From contig NZ_PIPI01000002.1 of NCBI RefSeq assembly GCF_003987315.1, forward strand, positions 62,001 through 126,000: a DNA stretch of 64,000 nt, read 5' to 3'. Source of the DNA: Aliidiomarina haloalkalitolerans (lineage in GTDB: Bacteria > Pseudomonadota > Gammaproteobacteria > Enterobacterales > Alteromonadaceae). The translations under genes were made by a program, and so were the position numbers. Below the pieces are notes generated by a model. The model was given only the letters and a program-made list of their open reading frames with translations, ran no database searches and had not been told where the DNA came from. Below, one piece after another: positions 26,694 to 34,830 of the stretch (its first letter is position 1; the number at the start of each line of letters is the position of its first letter).

Positions 26694-27403
26694 GACGAAA
26701 ACTCCTCGTCAAGCGGGTCAAAGTGACTGCCGGCTAAACCGTCATCAATCATAAAACCGTCTTTTAGGACCAGATTTCGATGGCGCATTCGTGCGACCAA
26801 GGCTAAGTCATGCGTTGCAATGAGTACCGACACACCAACTTGATGGAGCGACTCGAAAAGCTGCATGATTTCCAAAGATAGTTTGGGGTCGAGATTACCC
26901 GTCGGTTCGTCGGCAAGTAGCAACGGTGGTTTATTCACAATAGCGCGGGCGATACCGACACGCTGCTGTTCACCACCCGACAGCATAATCGGAAATTTGC
27001 GTTCATGCCCACGCAAACCTACTTTGTCGAGTGCTGCCTGCACACGCTTTTTCGCTTCTGCCTGGGTGTAACCTTCAATGTATAAAGGCAACGCGACATT
27101 GTCGAAAACAGTCTTGTCCATGAGCAAGCGGTGATCCTGAAAAATCATGCCGATGTCGCGGCGCAAATACGGAATTTGTCGACTTTTGATTTTATTTAAA
27201 TCATGGCCATTGATCAGAACGCGCCCCAATGATGGGCGTTCCATCAAGGCGACCAAACGCAATAAGGTACTTTTACCGGCACCCGAGTGGCCAGTAAGAA
27301 ATGCGAGCTCTCCGGGTGGCAGTTCAAAGCTCACTTTTTTAAGTGCTTGAAAGCCCCCGGGATAAGTTTTACTAACTTGCTCAAAGCGGATCATTGGCGA
27401 CAT
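26684..27403 (-). CDS. ftsE: Cell division ATP-binding protein FtsE
   Basis: 239 residues. An ABC ATPase with Walker A GHSGAGKST (about 37-45), Q-loop MIFQDHRLL, signature LSGGEQQRVGIARA, Walker [13 protein letters not shown] and the switch histidine IATHD. It pairs with FtsX (10-bp overlap) to regulate septal peptidoglycan hydrolysis. About 16 residues longer than E. coli FtsE, the extra length being a C-terminal acidic tail. Confidence 0.97.
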   Translation of the reverse strand: MSPMIRFEQVSKTYPGGFQALKKVSFELPPGELAFLTGHSGAGKSTLLRLVALMERPSLGRVLINGHDLNKIKSRQIPYLRRDIGMIFQDHRLLMDKTVFDNVALPLYIEGYTQAEAKKRVQAALDKVGLRGHERKFPIMLSGGEQQRVGIARAIVNKPPLLLADEPTGNLDPKLSLEIMQLFESLHQVGVSVLIATHDLALVARMRHRNLVLKDGFMIDDGLAGSHFDPLDEEFSSWD

Positions 27404-27465
27404 GGCCTCTTGTTGTTATTGCGCTTTAGCAGTGAGGCGCGCTTTTATAACGCACCTTTCTGAGA

Positions 27466-28782
27466 TTAATTTGTGTTGGCGTGACTCGCTTCGTTTTGAT
27501 TAAACAAGGCATCGACAAATTCGCTCGCCACAAATGGACGCAAATCCTCCAGTGACTCGCCCACACCAATATAACGAATTGGGATTTTAAACTGGTCCGC
27601 AAGCGCGAAAATCACACCACCTTTGGCAGTACCGTCCAGCTTTGTCATCACCAAACCTGTGACCCCAACCGCTTCATTAAATAATTTCGCTTGGCTAATA
27701 GCATTCTGACCTGTGCCGGCATCAAGGGTCAAGAGCACTTCGTGTGGCATGCTCTCATCGAGCTTTTTCATCACTCGCGTGATTTTCTTCAGCTCTTCCA
27801 TTAAGTTCGCCTTGTTCTGCAAGCGCCCTGCTGTGTCGGCAATCAAGACATCAACTTTACGTGCTTTCGCAGCTTGAACTGCATCAAAAATAACCGAGGC
27901 ACTATCAGCGCCAGTATGCTGTGCAACCACTGGAATATTATTGCGTTCGCCCCACACTTGCAGCTGCTCGACCGCCGCTGCGCGGAACGTGTCACCGGCC
28001 GCAAGCATCACCGATTTGCCTTCATTTTGGAACTGCCGCGCAAGCTTGCCGATCGTGGTTGTTTTACCAACCCCATTCACGCCCACCATCAAAATCACAA
28101 ACGGGCCGTTACCTTTGTCAATGGTCAGAGGGTGAGAGACCGGCTCGAGTAACTCCGCCATGTCGTCCTTTAATTTGGTGTAGAGTAAGTCTGCGTCTTT
28201 TAATTCTTGTCGTGACGCATGTTCGGTTAAATCCTCAATAATCTTTGAAGTCGTCGCAACACCCACATCCGCCATTAATAAATGCGTTTCTAAATCTTCA
28301 AACAGTTCGTCATCGATCTTTTTACCCACGAATAAGCTGGCCAAGCCAGAACCAAGTGAGTTTGATGTTTTCTGCAAGCCCTCCCGGAGGCGCTGCCACC
28401 AGCTTTTCTTTTCTGGGCGTTTGGCAGTTGCTGCGGACTCTTGCATTGCGGTGGCGGCGTCATCGGCTGCCGATGGTAAATCAACTGCAGCTGGCTCTTT
28501 GTTAGCTTCTGAGGGCTCTTGTTCTTGAGCTGAGGGCTCTTGTTCCTGAGCTGAAGGCTCTTGCTCAGCTAAAGGCTCTGTCTCAGCTGAAGGCTCTTTC
28601 TCAGCTGAAGGCTCTTTCTCAGCTGAAGGCTCTTTCTCAGCTGAAGGCTCTTTCTCAGCTAGCTGCTCTTGCTCCACAGCTGCAAGCGACTCGTCAGTGG
28701 TCTGCGTCTCGGTTTGCTGTTCGTCGCGTTTGTTACGACCAAATAAAGAGGAAAAAAATGAACCTTTCTTTGCCATGTGCAA
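27466..28782 (-). CDS. ftsY: Signal recognition particle receptor FtsY
   Basis: 438 residues. The membrane-associated GTPase that docks SRP-ribosome complexes on the translocon. An acidic N-terminal A region (about 1-130) contains tandem EKEPSA-type hexapeptides. The NG domain follows, with the P-loop GVNGVGKTTT, DTAGRLQNK and TKLDGTAKGG. Start at 28782; the following MAKKGSFFSSLFGRNK helix is amphipathic and likely membrane-binding. First gene of ftsY-ftsE-ftsX. Confidence 0.97.
   Translation of the reverse strand: MHMAKKGSFFSSLFGRNKRDEQQTETQTTDESLAAVEQEQLAEKEPSAEKEPSAEKEPSAEKEPSAETEPLAEQEPSAQEQEPSAQEQEPSEANKEPAAVDLPSAADDAATAMQESAATAKRPEKKSWWQRLREGLQKTSNSLGSGLASLFVGKKIDDELFEDLETHLLMADVGVATTSKIIEDLTEHASRQELKDADLLYTKLKDDMAELLEPVSHPLTIDKGNGPFVILMVGVNGVGKTTTIGKLARQFQNEGKSVMLAAGDTFRAAAVEQLQVWGERNNIPVVAQHTGADSASVIFDAVQAAKARKVDVLIADTAGRLQNKANLMEELKKITRVMKKLDESMPHEVLLTLDAGTGQNAISQAKLFNEAVGVTGLVMTKLDGTAKGGVIFALADQFKIPIRYIGVGESLEDLRPFVASEFVDALFNQNEASHANTN
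28584..28655 (-). repeat. Four perfect 18-bp tandem repeats in ftsY
   Basis: CAGCTGAAGGCTCTTTCT (plus strand) occurs four times without change at 28584, 28602, 28620 and 28638. Diverged copies extend on both sides (28505-28583). Each unit is in frame and encodes a hexapeptide of the form AEKEPS in the acidic N-terminal region of FtsY, so copy-number change alters length without a frameshift. Confidence 0.95.
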
Positions 28783-28936
28783 CTACTTCTCTTACTCATC
28801 CGGATGAGCAAATATACTAGCACGAGCGCACTCTGATGTGTACGTTAAGCAAGCGGTTAAACGCAGAGAAAAATGACAGTTTGGCGTACAACAAGCTACA
28901 ATAGCGACGATTTCAACTGGACTTAAAAAGGCTCGC

Positions 28937-29527
28937 GTGAAGAAAACCAACGCACGAACAAACAGCAAAAGCGGACAAATTCGTATTATTGGCGGTCGTT
29001 GGCGTGGACGCAAATTGGCCGTTGCCGATTTACCTGGGTTACGACCAACAACCGATCGAGTAAAAGAAACTCTGTTCAATTGGTTGCAGTTCGACCTCCA
29101 ACAAGCCCGCATCCTAGACGCTTTTGCCGGCACCGGCAGCTTAGGTTTAGAGGCACTTTCACGCGGCGCTAGCCATGTCACGTTTGTCGAAAAGTCGCCG
29201 CAAGCAGCGAAGCAACTGCAAGCGAACCTCGAGTTATTACAGGCACAGCCAAACAGCCTAGTTATTACTGCCGACGCACTACAGGCTCTGCAAGCTGGCA
29301 CTGCTCAATACGACGTAATTTTTCTTGATCCGCCATTCGGACAGAATTTATTGCAACCGTGCTTACAGACTATTGAGGAACGGCAGTTAACTAAACCCGG
29401 TAGTTTCGTCTATATTGAAACCGAAAAAGACTTAAACTACGCAGCGCCGGCGCATTGGACCTTACACCGGGAGAAATTAGCTGGCCAAGTGCTTAGCCGA
29501 CTGTATATCGAAGAGGAAGAACTATGA
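28937..29527 (+). CDS. rsmD: 16S rRNA (guanine966-N2)-methyltransferase RsmD
   Basis: 196 residues with a GTG start (28937), preceded by AAAAGG. It methylates G966 of 16S rRNA in the 30S subunit. The SAM-binding motif LDAFAGTGSLGLEAL (about 54-68) and the catalytic DPPFGQNLL (about 130) are present. Divergent from ftsY, as in E. coli. Its stop overlaps the start of the next gene by 4 bp (ATGA). Confidence 0.96.
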   Translation: MKKTNARTNSKSGQIRIIGGRWRGRKLAVADLPGLRPTTDRVKETLFNWLQFDLQQARILDAFAGTGSLGLEALSRGASHVTFVEKSPQAAKQLQANLELLQAQPNSLVITADALQALQAGTAQYDVIFLDPPFGQNLLQPCLQTIEERQLTKPGSFVYIETEKDLNYAAPAHWTLHREKLAGQVLSRLYIEEEEL

Positions 29528-29832
29528 AGTATGTGATTGTCATCGGCCAAGTAATTTTTGTGGCGATTTGGGTGTTCTTGCTTGGCGGCCTAGTATTCGC
29601 CGACGGCAAGAGCCAAGTGGCTCTATTTGCCCTGTTATTGATGATTCTGAGTTTACTGCATGTCTTGCAAGTATTTATCTTCTACTCAGCGTTTCATCAA
29701 CCGCTGAAAGACAAAGGACTGCCCGTCAGCGGTAAAGAATACTTGGCCATTTTCTTGTTCGGTGTGATTGGTTGGTTGATGGCATTGCAAAAACGCAATC
29801 AACTTGGCGGCAAGCCTACAAACCCAAGTTAG
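29524..29832 (+). CDS. DUF1145 small membrane protein (YhhL-like)
   Basis: 102 residues with three membrane segments (about 3-25, 33-55, 77-92). It matches the place and layout of E. coli yhhL after rsmD. The function is unknown. It is coupled to rsmD by a 4-bp overlap, and its 3' end overlaps the convergent DUF416 gene by 17 bp. Confidence 0.8.
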   Translation: MKYVIVIGQVIFVAIWVFLLGGLVFADGKSQVALFALLLMILSLLHVLQVFIFYSAFHQPLKDKGLPVSGKEYLAIFLFGVIGWLMALQKRNQLGGKPTNPS

Positions 29833-30403
29833 ACATGCCTTCTTCTCGAGCTATGGTGCGCATTTCGCGCACCGTTTCTTTGTCGATGTCACCCATTTCT
29901 TCAAGAAAATCAATCATCGCTTGTTGAATATCCACTTCATATGCCATCAGCGGATGTTGCTCAATTTGGGCAGCGCGCTCGTCAGCGTCTTCAATTTCCG
30001 CTAATTCGCCAAGCTCAAGGTAATGAGCCACTGAACCTTGAGAAATTTTAGCTACATCGAGGCATGGACCGGGCTCGCGATCCTCTAAACCTTGCAGTAA
30101 AGAACTCAAGGCTGTGCAGGCGGCAATCGCCGGGTACATGCCCAGAACATCGAAGTTCTGCTCGTTTGGCGTGACTTCTTCCAGCTTGTCTTGCCAGCGT
30201 TGCCAGTCACTACCTTTATTCACTGCTAGCTTGTCCCATGCGGCATTTAAGGCGCCGCGTAACACTTTGCTATCACCAAAATCGGCGCTTTCGACAAAGC
30301 GATCGTAGTTCGGCAGCATCCGCTCACACAAATAGGCCGCCAGTGCTGCTTGTTGGCGATAATCTAATGCGCGGATACGCTGGAAGGTTGTTTTTCTAGC
30401 CAT
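29816..30403 (-). CDS. DUF416 family protein (YjaG-like)
   Basis: 195 residues, soluble and mostly helical. The family-typical start is QRIRALDYRQQAALAAYLCE, and the protein includes a DYR..RF core and an acidic C-terminal half. The frame is open to 30463, but the ATG at 30403 matches family N-termini (MARKTTFQRI). It overlaps the end of the upstream marC-family gene by 8 bp. No function is established for YjaG. Confidence 0.85.
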   Translation of the reverse strand: MARKTTFQRIRALDYRQQAALAAYLCERMLPNYDRFVESADFGDSKVLRGALNAAWDKLAVNKGSDWQRWQDKLEEVTPNEQNFDVLGMYPAIAACTALSSLLQGLEDREPGPCLDVAKISQGSVAHYLELGELAEIEDADERAAQIEQHPLMAYEVDIQQAMIDFLEEMGDIDKETVREMRTIAREEGMSNLGL

Positions 30404-31001
30404 TGAGAAGCCCCGTTTGTTCAATGTAGGCAACGATACCGTCGAGGAACATTTGCACCGCAATCATGACGAGTAAAAGACCCATGAGGCGCTCGACCGC
30501 ATTTAAACCGCGTTGACCTAGAGCGCGCAATACAAAATTACTGAACAATAGAATTGTCGCCGAAATAGCCCAAGCAGATACGCTTGCAAGCGTCCAATCA
30601 AACATCCGATCCGGTGACTGACTCGCTAAAAGTATCAAGGTTGCGAGCAGTGAAGGCCCAGAAATCAGTGGAATAGCGAGCGGGACAATAAACGGTTCGT
30701 CACCCGCAGGTAAACCCAACACGCCACCTGGCTGAGGGAAAATTAATCGCAGCGCAATGATGAATAGAATAATACCACCGGCAATGGTGACCGCTTCTTG
30801 ACGCAGGCCTAACGCATCAAGCAATGCACTGCCAAGGTACAAAAATAGCAACATGAAGAATAAGGCAAAGAGTAATTCACGAATGAGCACTTTGCGACGG
30901 CGCTTGGGGTCCACATGGCGCAATACCGAAATAAAAATCGGCAGGTTCCCGAGTGGGTTCATAATTAACAGCAACGTAATCGTAGCGGTTAACGTGTCCA
31001 T
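30396..31001 (-). CDS. MarC family integral membrane protein (YhgN-like)
   Basis: 201 residues with six predicted membrane helices. The first contains LLIMNPLGNLPIFISVL, the family signature. Despite the name, MarC/YhgN proteins are not proven drug pumps. Their role is unknown, though an amino-acid export role has been suggested for some. Divergent from the PLP enzyme gene across an 89-bp gap with a large dyad. Confidence 0.92.
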   Translation of the reverse strand: MDTLTATITLLLIMNPLGNLPIFISVLRHVDPKRRRKVLIRELLFALFFMLLFLYLGSALLDALGLRQEAVTIAGGIILFIIALRLIFPQPGGVLGLPAGDEPFIVPLAIPLISGPSLLATLILLASQSPDRMFDWTLASVSAWAISATILLFSNFVLRALGQRGLNAVERLMGLLLVMIAVQMFLDGIVAYIEQTGLLNG

Positions 31002-31018
31002 GTGTGCTCCTTAAACAA

Positions 31019-31074
31019 AACTGGCCTGCTAACAGTATGTTATTGTACTCTACAAGCATACTTTACGGCCAGTT
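31019..31074. promoter_or_regulatory. Nested inverted repeats in the marC / PLP-enzyme divergent gap
   Basis: Three nested pairs of arms share nearly the same centre: AACTGGCC (31019-31026) with GGCCAGTT (31067-31074), AGTATG (31034-31039) with CATACT (31057-31062), and TTGTA (31043-31047) with TACAA (31051-31055). The element could be a regulator-binding site between the two starts or a transcribed hairpin. Confidence 0.6.
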
Positions 31075-31090
31075 AAGCGGAGTTTTAATT

Positions 31091-32092
31091 GTGACGGGAT
31101 GGCAAAACCTCGCCGGTAGTGACGCTCTGAATCTTGCTTTTATTCAGCGAGCCGATAAGTTGATCGCGCCTTATATCGTACAAACACCGGTTTTAACCAG
31201 CCCGGTGCTGAATGAAATTGCAGGCGCGGAACTGCATTTTAAGTGTGAAAACTTGCAGCGCACCGGTGCATTTAAATTCCGTGGTGCCATGCATGCGCTG
31301 CTGCATTTAACTGCTGAAGAGCGTGCCCACGGCGTGTTTACCGTTTCTTCCGGCAATCATGGTGCTGCACTAGCGGCCGCCGGTCGTGAACTCGGTATTG
31401 CCGTACGGGTAGCCGTACCGAACAATGCTCCCGCTGTCAAAAAACAAAACATTGCTCGTTCTGGTGCGCTAATTACTGAAATTGAACCCGGTATGGCGGC
31501 TCGCGAAGCCATCGTGCAGCAGTGGCGCGAGGAAAGTGGCCTGCTGTTCATTCCGCCTTATGACCATCCCTATATTATCGCTGGTCAAGGGACTGCAGCG
31601 CTGGAGCTACTTAAAGTTGAGCCGGATTTAGACGTGTTGCTCACACCCTTAGGCGGAGGCGGTCTGCTGTCGGGTAGCGCCATGGTTGCACATAGCCAAG
31701 GTATTGCGGTGTATGGCGTCGAGCCTGAATTGGCGAGCGACGGCGCAGCGTCCTTGCAAAGCGGTAGAATTCAGCCAGCAATGCCGCCGCGCAGTATCTG
31801 TGATGGGCTATTAACCAGCTTAGGTGAGCATACGTTTGCGGTGATTCAAGAGCGCGTGAACGATATCCTTGTGGTCAGCGAACAAGAAGTTGTCGACGCC
31901 ATGCGATTCATTTGGCAACACCTGCATCTTGTCGTTGAACCTTCCTCAGCCACCGTTTTTGCTGCCGTGTGTAAGTATCGCGAACGCTTTCACGGTCAAC
32001 GACTTGGCTTAATTCTCAGCGGTGGCAATGTCGCAGTCGATCAACTGCCGTGGCCTGTACAACGGCTTAAAATCGAAGCGAATGAGAGGTAG
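31091..32092 (+). CDS. Threonine/serine dehydratase-like PLP enzyme (fold type II)
   Basis: 333 residues from a GTG at 31091 with GGAG 9 nt upstream. An upstream in-frame ATG (31004) would put the coding region across the dyad and is less likely. PLP Lys in TGAFKFRGA (about 57), phosphate loop SSGNHGAAL and LGGGGLLSG. There is no ACT regulatory domain, so it resembles catabolic threonine dehydratase, serine racemase or threo-3-hydroxyaspartate ammonia-lyase. The next gene starts 2 bp after its stop, and that partner (DSD1-type) points to hydroxy- or D-amino-acid metabolism. Exact substrate not determinable. Confidence 0.85.
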   Translation: MTGWQNLAGSDALNLAFIQRADKLIAPYIVQTPVLTSPVLNEIAGAELHFKCENLQRTGAFKFRGAMHALLHLTAEERAHGVFTVSSGNHGAALAAAGRELGIAVRVAVPNNAPAVKKQNIARSGALITEIEPGMAAREAIVQQWREESGLLFIPPYDHPYIIAGQGTAALELLKVEPDLDVLLTPLGGGGLLSGSAMVAHSQGIAVYGVEPELASDGAASLQSGRIQPAMPPRSICDGLLTSLGEHTFAVIQERVNDILVVSEQEVVDAMRFIWQHLHLVVEPSSATVFAAVCKYRERFHGQRLGLILSGGNVAVDQLPWPVQRLKIEANER

Positions 32093-32094
32093 TT

Positions 32095-33180
32095 ATGGCA
32101 ACAAAAACGGTCAACTGGAATACCATTAGCGGCCCCGAAGTGCTTGTTGACAGCCAGAAGAGCAAACGCAATATCGAACGTATGCGCGCTAAGGCTGCGC
32201 ACGCCCATGTCGCCTTGCGGCCGCATTTTAAAACGCATCAGTCGGTCACGGTCGGACGTTGGTTTGGGACTCCGGCTGACACCCCGATTGCAGTGTCGTC
32301 GGTGCCGATGGCGCGGACATTTGCTGACGCTGGCTGGCAGGACATTCTCATTGCGATTCCTTTAAACCCGCGCCAGCTGCCTGCTTACAATCGCTTAGCT
32401 CAGGAGGTAAAGCTCGGGCTAACCATTGAACATGACGATGCTTTAAAAACGCTTCGCAGTCTGCAGCATCCGGTCGATGTCTATGTTGAAGTTGACGCTG
32501 GTTATGGTCGCACCGGCATTTCCTGGCGCCAGCACGAACGCATTGATGCGTTGTTACAGCAAGCTTCAGGGTTAACGTCCGTGCGCCAAGTCGGTTTGTT
32601 ATTGCATGCAGGGAATAGTTATCAAATGCGCGGTGACAGTGGTATTGCCCAGGTTCACAACGAAAGTTTAAGCCGCCTTGCGGAACTTGTGGAACGTCTG
32701 CAGTTTCCTCGTGAGCAGCTGCGCATCAGTGTTGGTGACACACCAACCTGCAGTCGCATGAGTGAATTTCCTGGCGCTGACGAAATTCGCCCCGGTAATT
32801 ATGTATTTTATGATCTGATGATGCAGCGCATTGGCGCTTGTGACTGGCAAGACATCGCGTTGGCCGTCGCTTGCCCAGTGATCGCGCGATATCCAGAGCG
32901 TGGTGAAGTCGTCATTCATGGTGGTGCTGTGCACTTTAGCAAAGACTTTGTCACCATCGACGGTAAACCTTGCTATGGCCAAGTCATGCACATGACCGCA
33001 AGCGGCTGGGCTGGTCCCGTTATCGGAGCAGAATTACGCGGGTTGTCGCAAGAGCATGGCAAGGTTAAAGTACCCGACGCCATGATGAAAGAACTGAAGT
33101 TGGGCGATTTGCTGCTGATTGTACCGGCGCATTCCTGTTTAGTCATGGACGCAGCAAAAGGCGAATGTCGGGTTATTTAA
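32095..33180 (+). CDS. D-serine dehydratase-like / D-threonine aldolase family enzyme
   Basis: 361 residues. An N-terminal alanine-racemase-type PLP barrel, with the PLP lysine in LRPHFKTHQS (about residue 46), is joined to a C-terminal D-serine-dehydratase-like domain. That domain has the zinc motif H-x-C in VPAHSCLVMD (about 343-345). Relatives cleave or dehydrate D-threonine, D-serine or D-3-hydroxyaspartate. Two bases separate it from the preceding dehydratase, so the two probably act in one pathway. Its last codons overlap a hairpin that serves the convergent operon. Confidence 0.85.
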   Translation: MATKTVNWNTISGPEVLVDSQKSKRNIERMRAKAAHAHVALRPHFKTHQSVTVGRWFGTPADTPIAVSSVPMARTFADAGWQDILIAIPLNPRQLPAYNRLAQEVKLGLTIEHDDALKTLRSLQHPVDVYVEVDAGYGRTGISWRQHERIDALLQQASGLTSVRQVGLLLHAGNSYQMRGDSGIAQVHNESLSRLAELVERLQFPREQLRISVGDTPTCSRMSEFPGADEIRPGNYVFYDLMMQRIGACDWQDIALAVACPVIARYPERGEVVIHGGAVHFSKDFVTIDGKPCYGQVMHMTASGWAGPVIGAELRGLSQEHGKVKVPDAMMKELKLGDLLLIVPAHSCLVMDAAKGECRVI

Positions 33181-33195
33181 ACTGCGACATTCGCC
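33156..33195 (-). terminator. Hairpin ending the trans-sulfuration operon, inside the facing gene
   Basis: A perfect 11-bp stem (GGCGAATGTCG 33160-33170, CGACATTCGCC 33185-33195, 14-nt loop) spans the stop codon of the plus-strand gene. On the minus strand it is followed by four U residues. It lies about 32 nt past the end of the VOC gene (33227). Confidence 0.55.
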
Positions 33196-33226
33196 CTGAT
33201 ATCACAACGCCACTTGCCGAGAATAA

Positions 33227-33646
33227 TTATTTGGCAAATAGATTGGCCAGATCCGCAAAGGCTTTGAATTCTAGCGCATTACCTGCGGGGTCATAAAAGA
33301 ACATGGTGGCTTGTTCACCTGGCTGTCCTTGAAAACGCACGTAGGGCTCGATCACAAAATCGATACCCGCAGCACGCACCTTGTCGGCTAATGCCTGCCA
33401 ACTGTCCATGTCTAAGACCGCACCAAAATGCGGCACCGGAACGTCATGACCGTCCACCGGATTAGTCACCGGCGGCAGCAAACGCTCTGGCGCAACATGA
33501 GTGACCAGTTGGTGACCGTAAAAATTCCAGTCAATCCAATGGTCACTACTGCGACCCTCTGCACAACCGAGCAACTCACCATAAAACGCCCGCGCTTTCG
33601 CTAAGTCGTCCACTGGAATTGCGAGATGAAACGGAGGGATCGCCAT
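33227..33646 (-). CDS. VOC superfamily protein (glyoxalase/dioxygenase fold)
   Basis: 139 residues, two paired beta-alpha-beta-beta-beta modules. Likely metal ligands are the His in FHLAIPVDD (about 7), the His in VPHFGAVLD (about 72) and the Glu in NALEFKAF (about 126), with the typical YDPAGN turn. The chemistry (glyoxalase, ring cleavage, epimerase or fosfomycin-type) cannot be assigned. Its start overlaps the stop of the upstream gamma-lyase gene by one base (TAATG), so it is part of that operon. Confidence 0.85.
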   Translation of the reverse strand: MAIPPFHLAIPVDDLAKARAFYGELLGCAEGRSSDHWIDWNFYGHQLVTHVAPERLLPPVTNPVDGHDVPVPHFGAVLDMDSWQALADKVRAAGIDFVIEPYVRFQGQPGEQATMFFYDPAGNALEFKAFADLANLFAK

Positions 33647-34827
33647 TACATTTTCTCCAACGCTTGTTGCAGGTCGTTAATTAAGTCTTGGGTGTCTTCG
33701 ATACCCACAGAAATGCGAACGAAATTGTCATGAATACCCAATTTCTGACGGTTTTCTGCCGGAATCGAGGCATGGGTCATAATCGCTGGGTGCTCGATTA
33801 AGCTTTCCACGCCACCTAAAGATTCAGCCAACGCAAAAATTTCCACGGCCTCAAGGAAGCGACGTGCTGACTCTAAGTCGCCATCGAGGAAAATCGAAAT
33901 CATGCCACCGAAACCACTCATTTGTGCTTTCGCTAACTCGTGTTGCGGGTGACTTTCAAGACCTGGGTGAATGACCTGACGCACACGCGGATGCGCTTCC
34001 AGCCATTTGGCGATTTCCAGTGCTGCCTCGTTATGGTGCTTCATTCGCAACGCTAAAGTCTTCACGCCACGGAGCGCAAGATACGAGTCGAATGGACCCG
34101 CTACCGCACCAATTGAGTTCTGTAAAAACGCCATTTGTTCTTGCAGATCTTCGCGCTCGCCAACCACAGCGATACCACCGACCATATCCGAATGGCCATT
34201 CAAATATTTCGTCGCCGAGTGCATCACAATGTCCACACCCATTTCCAGTGGCCGCTGGTTATAAGGCGTTGCAAACGTGTTGTCGACCACCACAATCATG
34301 TCGGGGTTGTGTGCACGCGCACAGGCAACAACCGCTTTAATATCGACTAATTTCAGCATCGGGTTGCTTGGCGTTTCCACCCACAACATCCGGGTTTTCG
34401 GGGTGAACGAAGCTTTTAATGCCGCTAAGTCGGTTAAATCAACATAGCTAAAGTGCAAACCTGCTGAACGACCACGAACTTTGTCGAACAAACGGAAACT
34501 ACCACCGTACAAGTCGTCCATGGCAACCACGTGGTCGCCGCTATCGAGCAATTCAAGAATGGTCGAGGTTGCCGCCATGCCTGAGGCAAATGCATAGCCC
34601 CGTGTGCCACTTTCTAAATTGGCCACCGCACGCTCCCACGCGAACCGGGTTGGGTTCTGTGAACGCGAATATTCAAAACCCGCATGCACACCTGGGCTTG
34701 ACTGAATATAGGTCGAGCTGGTCACAATCGGTGGCATGACCGCGCCGGTTGTTGGCTCCGGCTCCTGACCACCGTGAATGGTCCGGGTTGCAAAACCTAA
34801 ATGGTCGGTATTACGCATGTTATCCAC
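33646..34827 (-). CDS. Cystathionine gamma-lyase / gamma-synthase family enzyme
   Basis: 393 residues, Cys/Met metabolism PLP family. PLP lysine in [13 protein letters not shown] (about 208). [11 protein letters not shown] and [11 protein letters not shown] are typical. Family members are close in sequence (MetB, MetC, Cth). Because the preceding gene is a cystathionine-beta-synthase-type enzyme 3 bp away, cystathionine gamma-lyase (releasing cysteine, 2-oxobutanoate and ammonia) is the best guess. MetB activity is an alternative. Confidence 0.9.
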   Translation of the reverse strand: MDNMRNTDHLGFATRTIHGGQEPEPTTGAVMPPIVTSSTYIQSSPGVHAGFEYSRSQNPTRFAWERAVANLESGTRGYAFASGMAATSTILELLDSGDHVVAMDDLYGGSFRLFDKVRGRSAGLHFSYVDLTDLAALKASFTPKTRMLWVETPSNPMLKLVDIKAVVACARAHNPDMIVVVDNTFATPYNQRPLEMGVDIVMHSATKYLNGHSDMVGGIAVVGEREDLQEQMAFLQNSIGAVAGPFDSYLALRGVKTLALRMKHHNEAALEIAKWLEAHPRVRQVIHPGLESHPQHELAKAQMSGFGGMISIFLDGDLESARRFLEAVEIFALAESLGGVESLIEHPAIMTHASIPAENRQKLGIHDNFVRISVGIEDTQDLINDLQQALEKM

Positions 34828-34830
34828 CTC

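Noticed and set aside
28505-28673. CRISPR-like repeat array
   Set aside because: Units are 18 bp, contiguous without spacers, and in frame with ftsY.
28792-29301. Open frame of about 169 codons antisense to rsmD
   Set aside because: rsmD motifs are clear on the other strand; the antisense frame is rich in Arg, Cys and Ala with no domain.
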